DNA of 64,000 bases from Paenibacillus sp. FSL W8-0426 (GTDB lineage Bacteria; Bacillota; Bacilli; Paenibacillales; Paenibacillaceae), in assembly GCF_037969725.1 (NCBI RefSeq), contig NZ_CP150203.1, forward strand, positions 1,752,001 through 1,816,000, written 5' to 3'. The position numbers and the translations under genes were made by a program. Positions 8,719 to 17,050 of this stretch are shown piece after piece (position 1 is the stretch's first letter; each line of letters starts with the position of its first letter). A model generated the notes under the pieces. The model was not told where the DNA came from, ran no database searches, and saw nothing but the letters and a program-made list of their open reading frames with translations.

Positions 8719-10689
8719 ATGAAGATGTGGAAAACGGCGAAGAGGGAAGAAGCGAAGAACAGCCCAGGCGGAGAAAACGGGCCGAGCACAGTGCATGCAG
8801 CAGGCAAAACAGACAAGGGGCGCAGAACGGCCCGCGGAAGCAAACGGATGTTGATGCTGCTGCTCAGCGGCGTCATTGGCGCGTACCCGTTGGCAGGAAG
8901 CTTGGGATGGGAGCCATATGCCCATGCGGAAACAACGTCTGCGCCCCGTTTGGTGGAACAGCTCGGGCGAGGGTTGACCGCCGTTTATTTGGGAGAGGGA
9001 AAAGTTTACCTGAGCTGGCGTTTGCTCGGTACCGAATCGCAGCAAACCACATTTGACATTTACCGCAGAAGGGGCTCGGAAGAAGTGAAGCTGAATGACG
9101 CGCCGCTTGCCCAAGGCACGAATTTTACGGACACGGGAGTAGACGTTACGCAGAGCCACGGTTACGTGGTGAAATCCGTTGTGAATGGACAGCTGCAGGA
9201 TATTAGCGAGGAGACGGTTATCGCTGCGCAACCGGAGGTTCGCAGCTTCTTCAGCATTCCGCTCGAGCCGATGACCTCCAATCCGTCCGACTATTTCGTG
9301 CAGCATGGCTGGCCTGGCGATCTGGACGGAGATGGGGAGTATGAATTCGTGGTGACCCGCATCCCGGTCAATGGGGGCAACAAATATGTCGAAGCGTACA
9401 GTCTGACCGAAGGGTTTCTCTGGCGCATCGATCTGGGGCCTTACAGCGTCACCGCGATCGATACGTATAACGCTCCGCCCGCATCCGTTAGCGAGTTCAG
9501 TGTTCCGGGCCTGGGCGGTTGGCGCGATAACGACAATGTCACCGTCTTCGACCTGGACGGCAACGGCAAAGCGGAGGTGCTGCTGCGCACGTATGAAGGC
9601 GTTGCGTTCGCGGACGGGAATGTCATACCGGCCACGCCGCAGCGTGAACAATACGTGTCGGTCGTGGACGGTCTCAGTGGAACAGAGGCTGCCCGGACGA
9701 CGATCGTGAATGACTACGCCGCAGACGGTCCGCTGAGCGGGCATTTCGGCATCGCTTATTTGGACGGCGTGCATCCGAGCCTGGTGACTGCACTGAAAAA
9801 TCGTGCCGCCAGCCGCGTGTTCCAGTACGTAACGTCAGCCTATGATTACAGGGACGGCGCGCTGACCGAGCGATGGAGACATGCCGGGGCAGACGGGGAG
9901 TTTTTTCATCAAATCCGCATACTGGATCTGGACGAAGACGGTCGGGACGAAATTTCCTTCGGCGGCTGGGCGCTGGATGATGACGGAAATACGTTGTACA
10001 GCCTGCCCGGCGTCGTGCACGGCGATCGGTTCCATATCACGGACATCGATCCGGACCGTCCGGGACTGGAGCAGTACGGGATACAGCAGGCGGAGAACGG
10101 CAACGTCAACCAGTTCCCCTGGTTTTATGCCGATGCGGCTACCGGGGAGCTGATCCGCACGGGCGAAGTGCCCCAGGACGTGGCACGCGGCACGGTTGCG
10201 GACATCGATCCCCGGTATAAAGGGCTTGAGTCATGGTCAAGCTCGGGCAGCATTTACAATGTAGACGGCGAAGTCATCAGTGCGGTTCAGCCTTCCACCA
10301 ATTTCCGCATATGGTGGGACGGAGACGTATTGAGCGAATTGCTCGACAAAAACGTTGTGGAGAAATGGAATTGGGAATCGGAAGAGACGGCCAATCTGTT
10401 CACGGCAGAGGGCGTGCGCGTTAATTCGAGGAACGCCCCCGTGCTGTACGGCGATTTACTGGGCGACTGGCGCGAAGAAATTCTGTTCGAAGCCAGTGAC
10501 AACCTGGAATTGAGATTATATACAACGACCATCCCGTCGGACGTCCGTCTGTACACGCTGCCTCATAATCCCGCATACCGTAACGGTCTCGCGGTCAAAG
10601 GATACATGCAGTCGCTGCTGACCGATTATTATCTGGGCGACGGAATGACGCCGCCGCTGTTGCCCGATATCCGCCCCGTAGCGCAATAA
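8719..10689 (+). CDS. Secreted rhamnogalacturonan lyase, polysaccharide lyase family 11 (YesW/YesX-like)
   Basis: PL11 enzymes cleave the rhamnose-galacturonate backbone of rhamnogalacturonan I by beta-elimination. The 656-residue protein has a long N-region, a hydrophobic core from about residue 43 and a likely cleavage after AHA near residue 71. Family marks are the N-terminal domain ending in SWRLLG, repeated calcium-type loops (DLDGDGEYEF, DLDGNGKAEV, DLDEDGRDEI) of the beta-propeller, and the C-terminal PSTNFRIWWDGD, GDWREEI and YTTTIPSDVRLYTL stretches. ATG 8719 with GGAGG is chosen over an in-frame start at 8611, which falls inside the hairpin. Its products would feed the importer encoded upstream. 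Confidence 0.86.
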   Translation: MKMWKTAKREEAKNSPGGENGPSTVHAAGKTDKGRRTARGSKRMLMLLLSGVIGAYPLAGSLGWEPYAHAETTSAPRLVEQLGRGLTAVYLGEGKVYLSWRLLGTESQQTTFDIYRRRGSEEVKLNDAPLAQGTNFTDTGVDVTQSHGYVVKSVVNGQLQDISEETVIAAQPEVRSFFSIPLEPMTSNPSDYFVQHGWPGDLDGDGEYEFVVTRIPVNGGNKYVEAYSLTEGFLWRIDLGPYSVTAIDTYNAPPASVSEFSVPGLGGWRDNDNVTVFDLDGNGKAEVLLRTYEGVAFADGNVIPATPQREQYVSVVDGLSGTEAARTTIVNDYAADGPLSGHFGIAYLDGVHPSLVTALKNRAASRVFQYVTSAYDYRDGALTERWRHAGADGEFFHQIRILDLDEDGRDEISFGGWALDDDGNTLYSLPGVVHGDRFHITDIDPDRPGLEQYGIQQAENGNVNQFPWFYADAATGELIRTGEVPQDVARGTVADIDPRYKGLESWSSSGSIYNVDGEVISAVQPSTNFRIWWDGDVLSELLDKNVVEKWNWESEETANLFTAEGVRVNSRNAPVLYGDLLGDWREEILFEASDNLELRLYTTTIPSDVRLYTLPHNPAYRNGLAVKGYMQSLLTDYYLGDGMTPPLLPDIRPVAQ

Positions 10690-10811
10690 CCCGTTTACGG
10701 GAGATCCGGCAGGAGACGGCGATTCTTCGCTCAATGATGCGTGGCACAACGGAACCCGGTAAGGGGCGGATGCGCTGTTCGCAAGCACTCCTTCAAAATG
10801 ATCACGAGAAG

Positions 10812-10896
10812 AAAACCAGCCCTGCATGAACTGCGCCTCCATTGTTAGTCCTGTCTAACAAATGGGGGTGCAGGTCAATTGTCAAGGGCTGGTTTT
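10812..10896. terminator. Nested palindrome, likely bidirectional terminator
   Basis: AAAACCAGCCCT (10812-10823) is repeated inverted as AGGGCTGGTTTT (10885-10896). Inside lies a second stem in which CTGCGCCTCCAT pairs with ATGGGGGTGCAG through two G-U pairs, capped by the perfect palindrome TTGTTAG (10842-10848) / CTAACAA (10855-10861). The outer arms give T-runs on both strands, which fits a terminator shared by the convergent lyase and deoR-type genes. Confidence 0.55.
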
Positions 10897-10902
10897 GCAC
10901 GT

Positions 10903-11673
10903 TCAATCGCTCCGCACGACATCGATTTCGAGCTGTTGCAGCGCCTGCAGCCAATCGGCCGGGCAGCATTTGTCCGTAACCACCATCGAAATACTTTCCA
11001 GTGGCGCAATGCGCGCAAAGGTCGAGCGCCCGAATTTCGTATGGTCCGCCACCAAAATCGTTTCCTCGGCCCGCTCCATCATCGTGCGGGATATTCGGGC
11101 TTCCTCCAGCAAATAGTCGGTGATGCCGTCCGTTAGCGATATGCCGCCCGCGGAGATGAACGCCTTGTTGACCTTGAACTGGTTCAGAAGCTCATGCGCG
11201 ATCGGGCCGGTGGAGGCCTGAACGGCAGGCTGGATGTCTCCTCCAGCAAAAATGATTTTGCCTGCGAATTGTTCCAGCGCGCAGTTCAGGATCGGGACGG
11301 AGTTGGTGATGACGGTGACCTGGGAACGGGCTCTCAGCTCGCGCATGATCTCCAGCGTGGTCGTCCCGTTGTCCAAGAGGACGGTCTCGCCATCCTCGAT
11401 CAATGCGGCCGCCGCGCGGCCGATGGCCTGTTTCTCGGCCGATTGCAGCTGTGATCGTTTCTGGAAGGGGGCTTCATTCATGCCGGCGCGAACGCGGACG
11501 GCGCCTCCGTATACTTTGCGCAGCTCGCCTTCCTTCTCCAGCCGGTCCAGATCCCGCCGAATCGTCTCGGTCGAGACCTGGAACAGCTGAGCCAGCGTTT
11601 GCACCTGAACCTTGCCTTCGATGGCCAGCCGGGTAAGAATCGTATGTTTGCGTTCCTCATAGGTTAGGGACAT
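10903..11673 (-). CDS. DeoR/GlpR-family transcriptional repressor
   Basis: 256 residues. An N-terminal winged helix-turn-helix (about residues 6-57, VQTLAQLFQVSTETIRRDLD followed by KVYGGAV) is typical of DeoR regulators. The C-terminal part is the sugar-phosphate sensor domain, with LLDNGTTTLEIMREL and ISAGGISLTDGITD. The start at 11673 follows AGGAGG; the longer reading frame to 11709 lacks support. It lies downstream of the AadK-like gene on the same strand. DeoR proteins usually repress a sugar pathway and release DNA on binding a phosphorylated sugar, but no such target is adjacent, so its regulon is unknown. Confidence 0.88.
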   Translation of the reverse strand: MSLTYEERKHTILTRLAIEGKVQVQTLAQLFQVSTETIRRDLDRLEKEGELRKVYGGAVRVRAGMNEAPFQKRSQLQSAEKQAIGRAAAALIEDGETVLLDNGTTTLEIMRELRARSQVTVITNSVPILNCALEQFAGKIIFAGGDIQPAVQASTGPIAHELLNQFKVNKAFISAGGISLTDGITDYLLEEARISRTMMERAEETILVADHTKFGRSTFARIAPLESISMVVTDKCCPADWLQALQQLEIDVVRSD

Positions 11674-11733
11674 GATGCGGTGCCTCCTGTAGTTTACGTC
11701 GTTCTGCATTTCAATACTCGGGGGACACGGTTG

Positions 11734-12600
11734 TTAACGGTGTTTCAAATCGCGATGAATCCGTTCCGTATATTCCGTAATTACCTCGTCGTATGGAGGA
11801 TAAGGGTAACCCTGCCGGGATGCGACCGCTTTCGCGTATTTGCGAAACAGGTCGTAGATGACGAAGAGGGATGACCACATCTCTTTATATCCGTGTTGCG
11901 AATAAGAAGACAGCAGCGCCTGCCAGTCTTCCTCCGGCAAATAGCGGTCGATGAATTTGTAGTTTTTCCCCACGCTAAAAGAATAGCCTTGTTCCGCCCC
12001 GATCTGCCAACTCATCATGCGCAGCAGATTCGGTCTGGAAATGTTGTTCATGTGATCCGCGGCAAACAGAATCTCTTTTCGTGCGAGGCCCTTGACGACA
12101 TAGGTGGCGACGAACCAGAACTCGTTGCAGCAATCGTCGAAGGACCTGGCCGTAGGCGGTTTGATCCAGTAGGACTGATCGGTGGGTGCAGTTTGCTGCT
12201 GCTTCGCAGCCCGGCCGTCCTTGTCCAGCAGCACGCGAACCAGTCCGTCGCTGTCTTCGAAATAGGCTTCCGTTTCGTTCAGAGGAATGAGCGTCAAATC
12301 CAGTTTGTGCCCATCCGCCATAATCATGAGGTAGGAGAACCAGTTGCCGAGCTCGGGCGGGAACAGCTCCATATCCTCGGGCTTTTGCATCATGAGTCTT
12401 TCGCCAAAAACGTCGAGCCAGGCATCGTTCGACTTGAAGGAGTCCAGTTCGGTCACGAAAAAGGATATGTCGAAATCGCGGAACGGGTCTGGCGCAATGT
12501 TGGGATTGGTTCGTGAGCCTTCCAGCGTGACGAGGCGCACGCGTTCATCGGATTTTGCCGCGTTCAGGATGCATGCCAGCATGTCCTGGTCTGTTCGCAT
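11734..12600 (-). CDS. Aminoglycoside 6-adenylyltransferase-like protein (AadK family)
   Basis: 288 residues of the ANT(6) nucleotidyltransferase family, which transfers AMP from ATP to streptomycin. The nucleotidyltransferase signature is GSR (near residue 30) followed by FRDFDISF, giving the two metal-binding Asp; the C-terminal helical part includes DCCNEFWFVATYVVKGLARKE. ATG 12600 has GGAGG 8 nt upstream. Chromosomal AadK homologues are common in Bacillales and often give weak or no resistance, so activity on streptomycin is possible but not shown. Divergently transcribed from the phosphoesterase gene. Confidence 0.85.
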   Translation of the reverse strand: MRTDQDMLACILNAAKSDERVRLVTLEGSRTNPNIAPDPFRDFDISFFVTELDSFKSNDAWLDVFGERLMMQKPEDMELFPPELGNWFSYLMIMADGHKLDLTLIPLNETEAYFEDSDGLVRVLLDKDGRAAKQQQTAPTDQSYWIKPPTARSFDDCCNEFWFVATYVVKGLARKEILFAADHMNNISRPNLLRMMSWQIGAEQGYSFSVGKNYKFIDRYLPEEDWQALLSSYSQHGYKEMWSSLFVIYDLFRKYAKAVASRQGYPYPPYDEVITEYTERIHRDLKHR

Positions 12601-12808
12601 GATGCATTCCTCCATTGTGTATATAGGTTGAACCCATGATTTTTACACAGAGACACTACGCGGTCAGAGCCATCCTCCAATCGCTGTTATCTCCAAATTG
12701 TTTCTGTTCTCTCTCCGTTTGGTGCAAAATTCCAGTTCAATCTATATCGTTTGTTATTTTGTTGTTGTGTAGTTCGACGCAAAGGCCGCGCAATCCTTCT
12801 AGTTCGTA

Positions 12809-12837
12809 GTTGACAGATGGAGGAGTCAGGAATAATA
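12809..12837 (+). promoter_or_regulatory. Sigma-A promoter for the phosphoesterase-transporter pair
   Basis: TTGACA (12809-12814) and TAATAT (12832-12837) are 17 nt apart, matching the consensus well. It lies about 70 nt before the ATG at 12906, within the 305-nt divergent gap between the AadK-like gene and this one. I saw no convincing promoter for the AadK-like gene in the rest of that gap. Confidence 0.65.
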
Positions 12838-12905
12838 TCATAACAAACAACATGAAACCACACAAAACAACAATGTGGATTTCAGGCATGGGCAGGAGGC
12901 GCAGG

Positions 12906-13880
12906 ATGAAACAGCCATTGGCATTTGGGAAAAATGGAAGCTTTACGATCGTGCAGTTTACGGACTTGCACTGGAAAGACGGTCGGCCCGAAGACGAACG
13001 CACGCGCCGGATGATGGAAACGATCGTGGAGGCCGAACGGCCCGATCTCGTCGTGTTTACGGGAGACGTGATCTATACCGGCCCGGTCGATCCGGGCAAT
13101 CAACCATGCGAGCATCCGGAGCAGGCATTCCGGGATGCGGTGTCCGCGATTGAGGAACGGGGCATCCCCTGGGCGTTTGTATACGGGAATCATGACGCGG
13201 AGAATCGGATCACCCAGCAGGGGCTGATGGACGTCATTCAGGAACATGACCACAGCGTCACCGAACCCGGGCCGACGTCCATTGCCGGATTGGGCAATTA
13301 TGCGTTATCCATCGCCGGTACGGACGGCAAGGCGGCAGCGCAGCTGTATTTTCTGGATTCGGGCGCCTATTCGCAGATCGAATCCATCCCCGGTTACGGC
13401 TGGGTTCAGCCGAATCAGCTCCAGTGGCTGATGGATGAATCCACACGCGCCAATCCCGGCCGCGCACGCGGGGAGAAGCTGCCAGCCTTGGCGTTTTTCC
13501 ATATCCCGATTCCGGAATATCAGTACATGTGGGATACGCAGACCTGTTACGGCGTGAAGCATGAACCGGTGTGCTCCGCTCAAGTGAATTCGGGCCTGTT
13601 TGCGGCTATGCTGGAAATGGGGGACGTGATGGGCACCTTTTGCGGGCATGACCATGTGAATGATTTTCACGGGACGTACCACGGCATTCGCCTCTGTTAC
13701 GGGCGTTCCAGCGGACACAGCACGTACGGACGTGACGGCATGCTGCGCGGGGCGCGGGTCATCAGGCTGCAGGAAGGGCAGCGCTCGTTTGATACATGGC
13801 TTCGTCTGGAAGACGGTTCGACGGTTGCAGAGCAGCCCGAACATGCTCCGGAAACGGCCGCAGGGCAGCAGCAAGCGTAA
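12906..13880 (+). CDS. Calcineurin-like metallophosphoesterase
   Basis: 324-residue dinuclear-metal phosphoesterase. The metal ligands appear in order: TDLHW (residue about 20), FTGDVIY (about 52), VYGNHD (about 95), FFHIPIPEY, and GHDHVNDF (about 245). There is no signal peptide, so it is likely cytosolic. ATG 12906 is chosen because AGGAGG stands 6 nt before it; an upstream in-frame ATG at 12810 overlaps the promoter. The substrate cannot be told from sequence; relatives act on nucleotides, phosphodiesters or phosphoproteins. The transporter gene follows after 18 nt, implying one transcript. Confidence 0.85.
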   Translation: MKQPLAFGKNGSFTIVQFTDLHWKDGRPEDERTRRMMETIVEAERPDLVVFTGDVIYTGPVDPGNQPCEHPEQAFRDAVSAIEERGIPWAFVYGNHDAENRITQQGLMDVIQEHDHSVTEPGPTSIAGLGNYALSIAGTDGKAAAQLYFLDSGAYSQIESIPGYGWVQPNQLQWLMDESTRANPGRARGEKLPALAFFHIPIPEYQYMWDTQTCYGVKHEPVCSAQVNSGLFAAMLEMGDVMGTFCGHDHVNDFHGTYHGIRLCYGRSSGHSTYGRDGMLRGARVIRLQEGQRSFDTWLRLEDGSTVAEQPEHAPETAAGQQQA

Positions 13881-13898
13881 GAGAGGACGAAGACAACG

Positions 13899-14756
13899 AT
13901 GATTTTGCCGATTACGCTGGTGTTGGCATCCGGCATGGCTCATGCGATATGGAGCATGTTTACGAAACGGAGCTTGAACAAAAGCGTTTTTCTTTGGTCG
14001 ATAATGATGATTCCGACGGTGATTTTGCTTCCCACATTAGTCATGGAGCTTGCGGAACAAACACTGTCCACCGTGGCATACGGATTGTTGGTGGTATCTA
14101 TGGCGCTGCAGGCGCTGTATTCGTGGCTGTTGTCCAAGACGTACGTTCTGGGCGACCTGTCACAAATTTATCCGATTATGCGGGGGACGAGCACGCTGCT
14201 GGTCCCGCTGATCGGCGTCGTTTTTTTGAGGGAAGCGCTGTCCCCGGCGGGATGGATCGGCATTGCCTGCATGCTTGGCGGTTTTGTTGCGTTGAGCGGC
14301 ATCGGCGGCAGGTCAGTGGCGGGCCATTCCGGAGTACAGGGGTTGAAACCGGTGCTGATGGCGCTTTGCGTCGGGCTGTGTACCACCAGCTACGTGTTTG
14401 TGGACAAGTTGAATCTGGAACACCTTTCGCCGTTGTCCCTGCTTGAAGTAACCAACATCGGTTTCGTGGCGGGACTTACGCCGGCCATGCTTGCTTCAAA
14501 ACAATTGCGGCAGGAATGGAAGGCCAATCGGTCGACCATCCTGCTTGGTGCGCTGCTGAACCCCGGGTCGTACCTGCTGTTCCTGTTTGCGCTGGAGCAG
14601 GCGCCGATGGCTCGTCTTGGCCCGCTGCGTGAGGTAGGGACGGTGTTTGCCGCCTTTCTCGGTATTTTGCTGCTGAAGGAGCAGCAGGGCAGGAAACGCA
14701 TCCTTTGCTCGATCGTCATATTCGGCGGCATCTTGTTGATCGGCATGTGGGGATGA
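13899..14756 (+). CDS. EamA/DMT-family transporter
   Basis: 285 residues, almost wholly hydrophobic, with about ten membrane segments arranged as two EamA repeats. Short polar links and the typical end-of-repeat patterns VPLIGVVFLREALSPAGWIG and FAAFLGILLLKEQQG mark the first and second halves. Drug/metabolite transporters export or import small metabolites; substrate unknown. It follows the phosphoesterase gene by 18 nt with an AGAGGA ribosome binding site. Confidence 0.87.
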   Translation: MILPITLVLASGMAHAIWSMFTKRSLNKSVFLWSIMMIPTVILLPTLVMELAEQTLSTVAYGLLVVSMALQALYSWLLSKTYVLGDLSQIYPIMRGTSTLLVPLIGVVFLREALSPAGWIGIACMLGGFVALSGIGGRSVAGHSGVQGLKPVLMALCVGLCTTSYVFVDKLNLEHLSPLSLLEVTNIGFVAGLTPAMLASKQLRQEWKANRSTILLGALLNPGSYLLFLFALEQAPMARLGPLREVGTVFAAFLGILLLKEQQGRKRILCSIVIFGGILLIGMWG

Positions 14757-14845
14757 GGGCCATGTCTGATTTTTGAAGCACCGGGGTTCGGGAATATCAT
14801 GTATACTCTTGGGGACAACGTATTTTTCAAGAGGGGGAGTCATGG

Positions 14846-15733
14846 TTGAGCGAGTTTAGCTTGGAGCAGATTCATTTGCGTGATCCTTACATATTGACGG
14901 TACCGTCCCGAAAGAAATACTACCTGTACGGTTCGATCGGAAAAAACGTATGGAACGGTCCGGCCATCGGTTTTGATGTTTACGAGAGCGAGGATCTTGT
15001 CCATTGGCAGGGACCGATTCCGTGTTTTCGTCCGGCACCGGACTTTTGGTCCGATCATCACTATTGGGCACCCGAAGTCCATGAATGGGATGGACGGTAT
15101 TACATGTTCGCCAGCTTCAAGGCCGAGGGCATACCGCGGGTAACCGGGGTGCTGGTTGCGGATCAGCCGGAAGGCCCGTTTGAAATATGGGCGGAAACGC
15201 TGACCCCGCCGGAATGGGAGTGCCTGGACGGCACGCTGCATGTGGATGGACAGGGCGACCCGTGGATGATCTTTTGCCGGGAGTGGGTTCAGGTTGAAGA
15301 CGGGGAGATGTATGCGGTCCGTCTGAAGCCAGACCTGTCGGCAGCGATCGGTGAACCGGTTCTGTTGTTCCGGGCTTCCGAAGCCCCATGGTCGGTGGGC
15401 AGTGGGGACGAAGGCCGCCGTCATGTGACGGACGGACCTTTTTTGTACCGGATGCAAAACGACGAGCTTGTCATGATGTGGTCCACCATGGGGGAGGCCG
15501 GATATACGATGGGCATTGCGCGTTCATTATCGGGGCGGCCCGAGGGGCCGTGGAAGCAGGACGAGACGCCGCTGTTTGCCAAAGATGGCGGACATGGCAT
15601 GTTGTTTCGCACGCTGGACGGCAAACTCTGCCTGACCATTCATACGCCCAACGAACATCCGAAGGAACGCCCGGCCATATTCCGCATTGCGGAGCAAAAC
15701 GGGAAATTCAGCCTCATAGACAAGTTGGGTTGA
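14846..15733 (+). CDS. Glycoside hydrolase family 43-type protein
   Basis: 295 residues with a five-bladed propeller signature. RDPYIL near residue 12 gives the likely catalytic base Asp, HYWAPEVHEWDGRYYMF is a typical second-blade stretch, and DGTLHVDGQGDPWMIF near residue 128 should carry the middle Asp. The place of the usual general-acid Glu (EGP) reads VTDGPFL near residue 195, as Asp. There is no signal peptide, so it would act inside the cell, on imported arabino- or xylo-oligosaccharides if active. The TTG start at 14846 follows GAGGGGGAG; the ATG 4 nt earlier runs into a stop. Confidence 0.78.
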   Translation: MSEFSLEQIHLRDPYILTVPSRKKYYLYGSIGKNVWNGPAIGFDVYESEDLVHWQGPIPCFRPAPDFWSDHHYWAPEVHEWDGRYYMFASFKAEGIPRVTGVLVADQPEGPFEIWAETLTPPEWECLDGTLHVDGQGDPWMIFCREWVQVEDGEMYAVRLKPDLSAAIGEPVLLFRASEAPWSVGSGDEGRRHVTDGPFLYRMQNDELVMMWSTMGEAGYTMGIARSLSGRPEGPWKQDETPLFAKDGGHGMLFRTLDGKLCLTIHTPNEHPKERPAIFRIAEQNGKFSLIDKLG

Positions 15734-16015
15734 GCCGGGTTCGATAAATTCAGCGAAGTGACAAGGTCGAATAGAAACCAATAAGCATCGTATGCGGGAA
15801 AACCCCTTTGGTTGCCCAGGCTGCAAACGTCTGTACGGATGGATGTGAGCGGGGCTGCGGAAGGGGTATTTGCGTTTCTTAAAGGGGTCTTTGGCTTGGT
15901 TAGTTATTCCGGGAACCGGGGTTTGTTTTATTTGGGTCAGCCGGACGTGATATAGTGGTAAGGTGATGATTTGGAGATTACATGGGATCTGTGGGGGGAG
16001 GGCTTGGCTTAGGCG

Positions 16016-16570
16016 ATGATACGGTTGGAGGATCGGCTGAAAGAGGACATCTCCGAATACGCGCAGCTTCTGCAGGATCTGCGGCGGGTACGGGCGCTTG
16101 GCTTGCCTCAATGCTACATTGGCGCGGGATATATTCGCAATTATATATGGGATCGTTTGCATGGTTATAAGCATCGCGACTCGCATACCGATATCGACGT
16201 AGTTTATTATGATCCGGAGGATGTGCGGGAAGAACGGGACGTGCAGATCGAGAACGTTCTTCGTCGTGAAACGGGGAATCCGCTCTGGTCGGTGAAAAAT
16301 CAGGCCCGGATGCATCTGCGCAACGGTACGGAGCCGTATCAATCGACGTCGGATGCCCTTCGGCATTGGCCCGAGGTGGTAACGGCGGTAGGCGCTCGCC
16401 TGAATGAGCAGGACCAACTCGACATTTGCGCGCCGCACGGACTGGAAGACTTGTACGGTTTGATTGTGCGTCGAAGTCCCTTTTTTGCGGACCGGAGCGC
16501 ATATTTGCGGCGTGTGGAAGGCAAAAATTGGCATCTACAGTGGCCGAAACTGACGATTATTCGGGATTAG
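16016..16570 (+). CDS. Nucleotidyltransferase-family protein (DUF925-like)
   Basis: 184 residues. The pattern YIGAGYIRNYIWD, then DIDVVYYDPEDV (near residue 60) resembles the metal-binding part of minimal nucleotidyltransferases grouped with DUF925. The partner or substrate is unknown for this group. The start is the ATG at 16016 behind a G-rich run (GGGGGGAGGG) about 13 nt upstream, wider than usual. It stands alone between two gene-poor stretches. Confidence 0.7.
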   Translation: MIRLEDRLKEDISEYAQLLQDLRRVRALGLPQCYIGAGYIRNYIWDRLHGYKHRDSHTDIDVVYYDPEDVREERDVQIENVLRRETGNPLWSVKNQARMHLRNGTEPYQSTSDALRHWPEVVTAVGARLNEQDQLDICAPHGLEDLYGLIVRRSPFFADRSAYLRRVEGKNWHLQWPKLTIIRD

Positions 16571-16660
16571 CCTTGGGCAAATTCATCGAGTATTTCGTTC
16601 GTGGAGCTGTGGGTGGGAGTGGATGCCGATTGATAGAGAACTGGATGGGATGTTCACGTG

Positions 16661-16847
16661 TTAACGAACCTGAGGCGTTTTATTCGGCGGCATTGATGTG
16701 GTTTCGAGCGCTAACGAACCGTAGAGACGCTATTTGGCTGGATTGACATTAAAAAGACTCGTTCGGTCTACTTTAGCGTGCCTGAGATTCGTTAGCCTTC
16801 AACATGGGCGAAATCTTGCCGAATAAGGTGCGTGAGTTTCGTTAGAG
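16661..16847. repeat. Four copies of a short CTAACGAA repeat in inverted layout
   Basis: Copies at 16661-16687 and 16709-16737 on the plus strand, and 16771-16796 and 16818-16847 on the minus strand, share a core CTAACGAA followed by a CTCAGGCACG-like part and TTATT. The two minus copies contain GTGCCTGAGATTCGTTAG and GTGCGTGAGTTTCGTTAG, 50 nt apart. They occupy the gene-free stretch 16571-17050, in which I see nothing else of note. Confidence 0.55.
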
Positions 16848-17050
16848 TCTCTCCAGCGCCTGCTTTCCGTTACATGATGGGAAGGATACGTGGTAACTCG
16901 CGATTCGTGCAATCCGTCTATCCATCGCGATTGGAATTTGGTTCCTTGTTTGGCCGCAACGAAACTTCATACGATTTGTTTATAGGGTATACGGGAGCTT
17001 GAGTCAGAGTTCTGGCGTAAAGCTCAAGGAAGGAGGACAGGCCGGAGTTC

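Noticed and set aside
7747..9774. Minus-strand open frame of 675 codons across the sulfatase and lyase genes
   Set aside because: It runs opposite two well-supported genes, crosses their intergenic hairpin and has no recognisable domain or ribosome binding site; it is a by-product of the GC-rich codon pattern.
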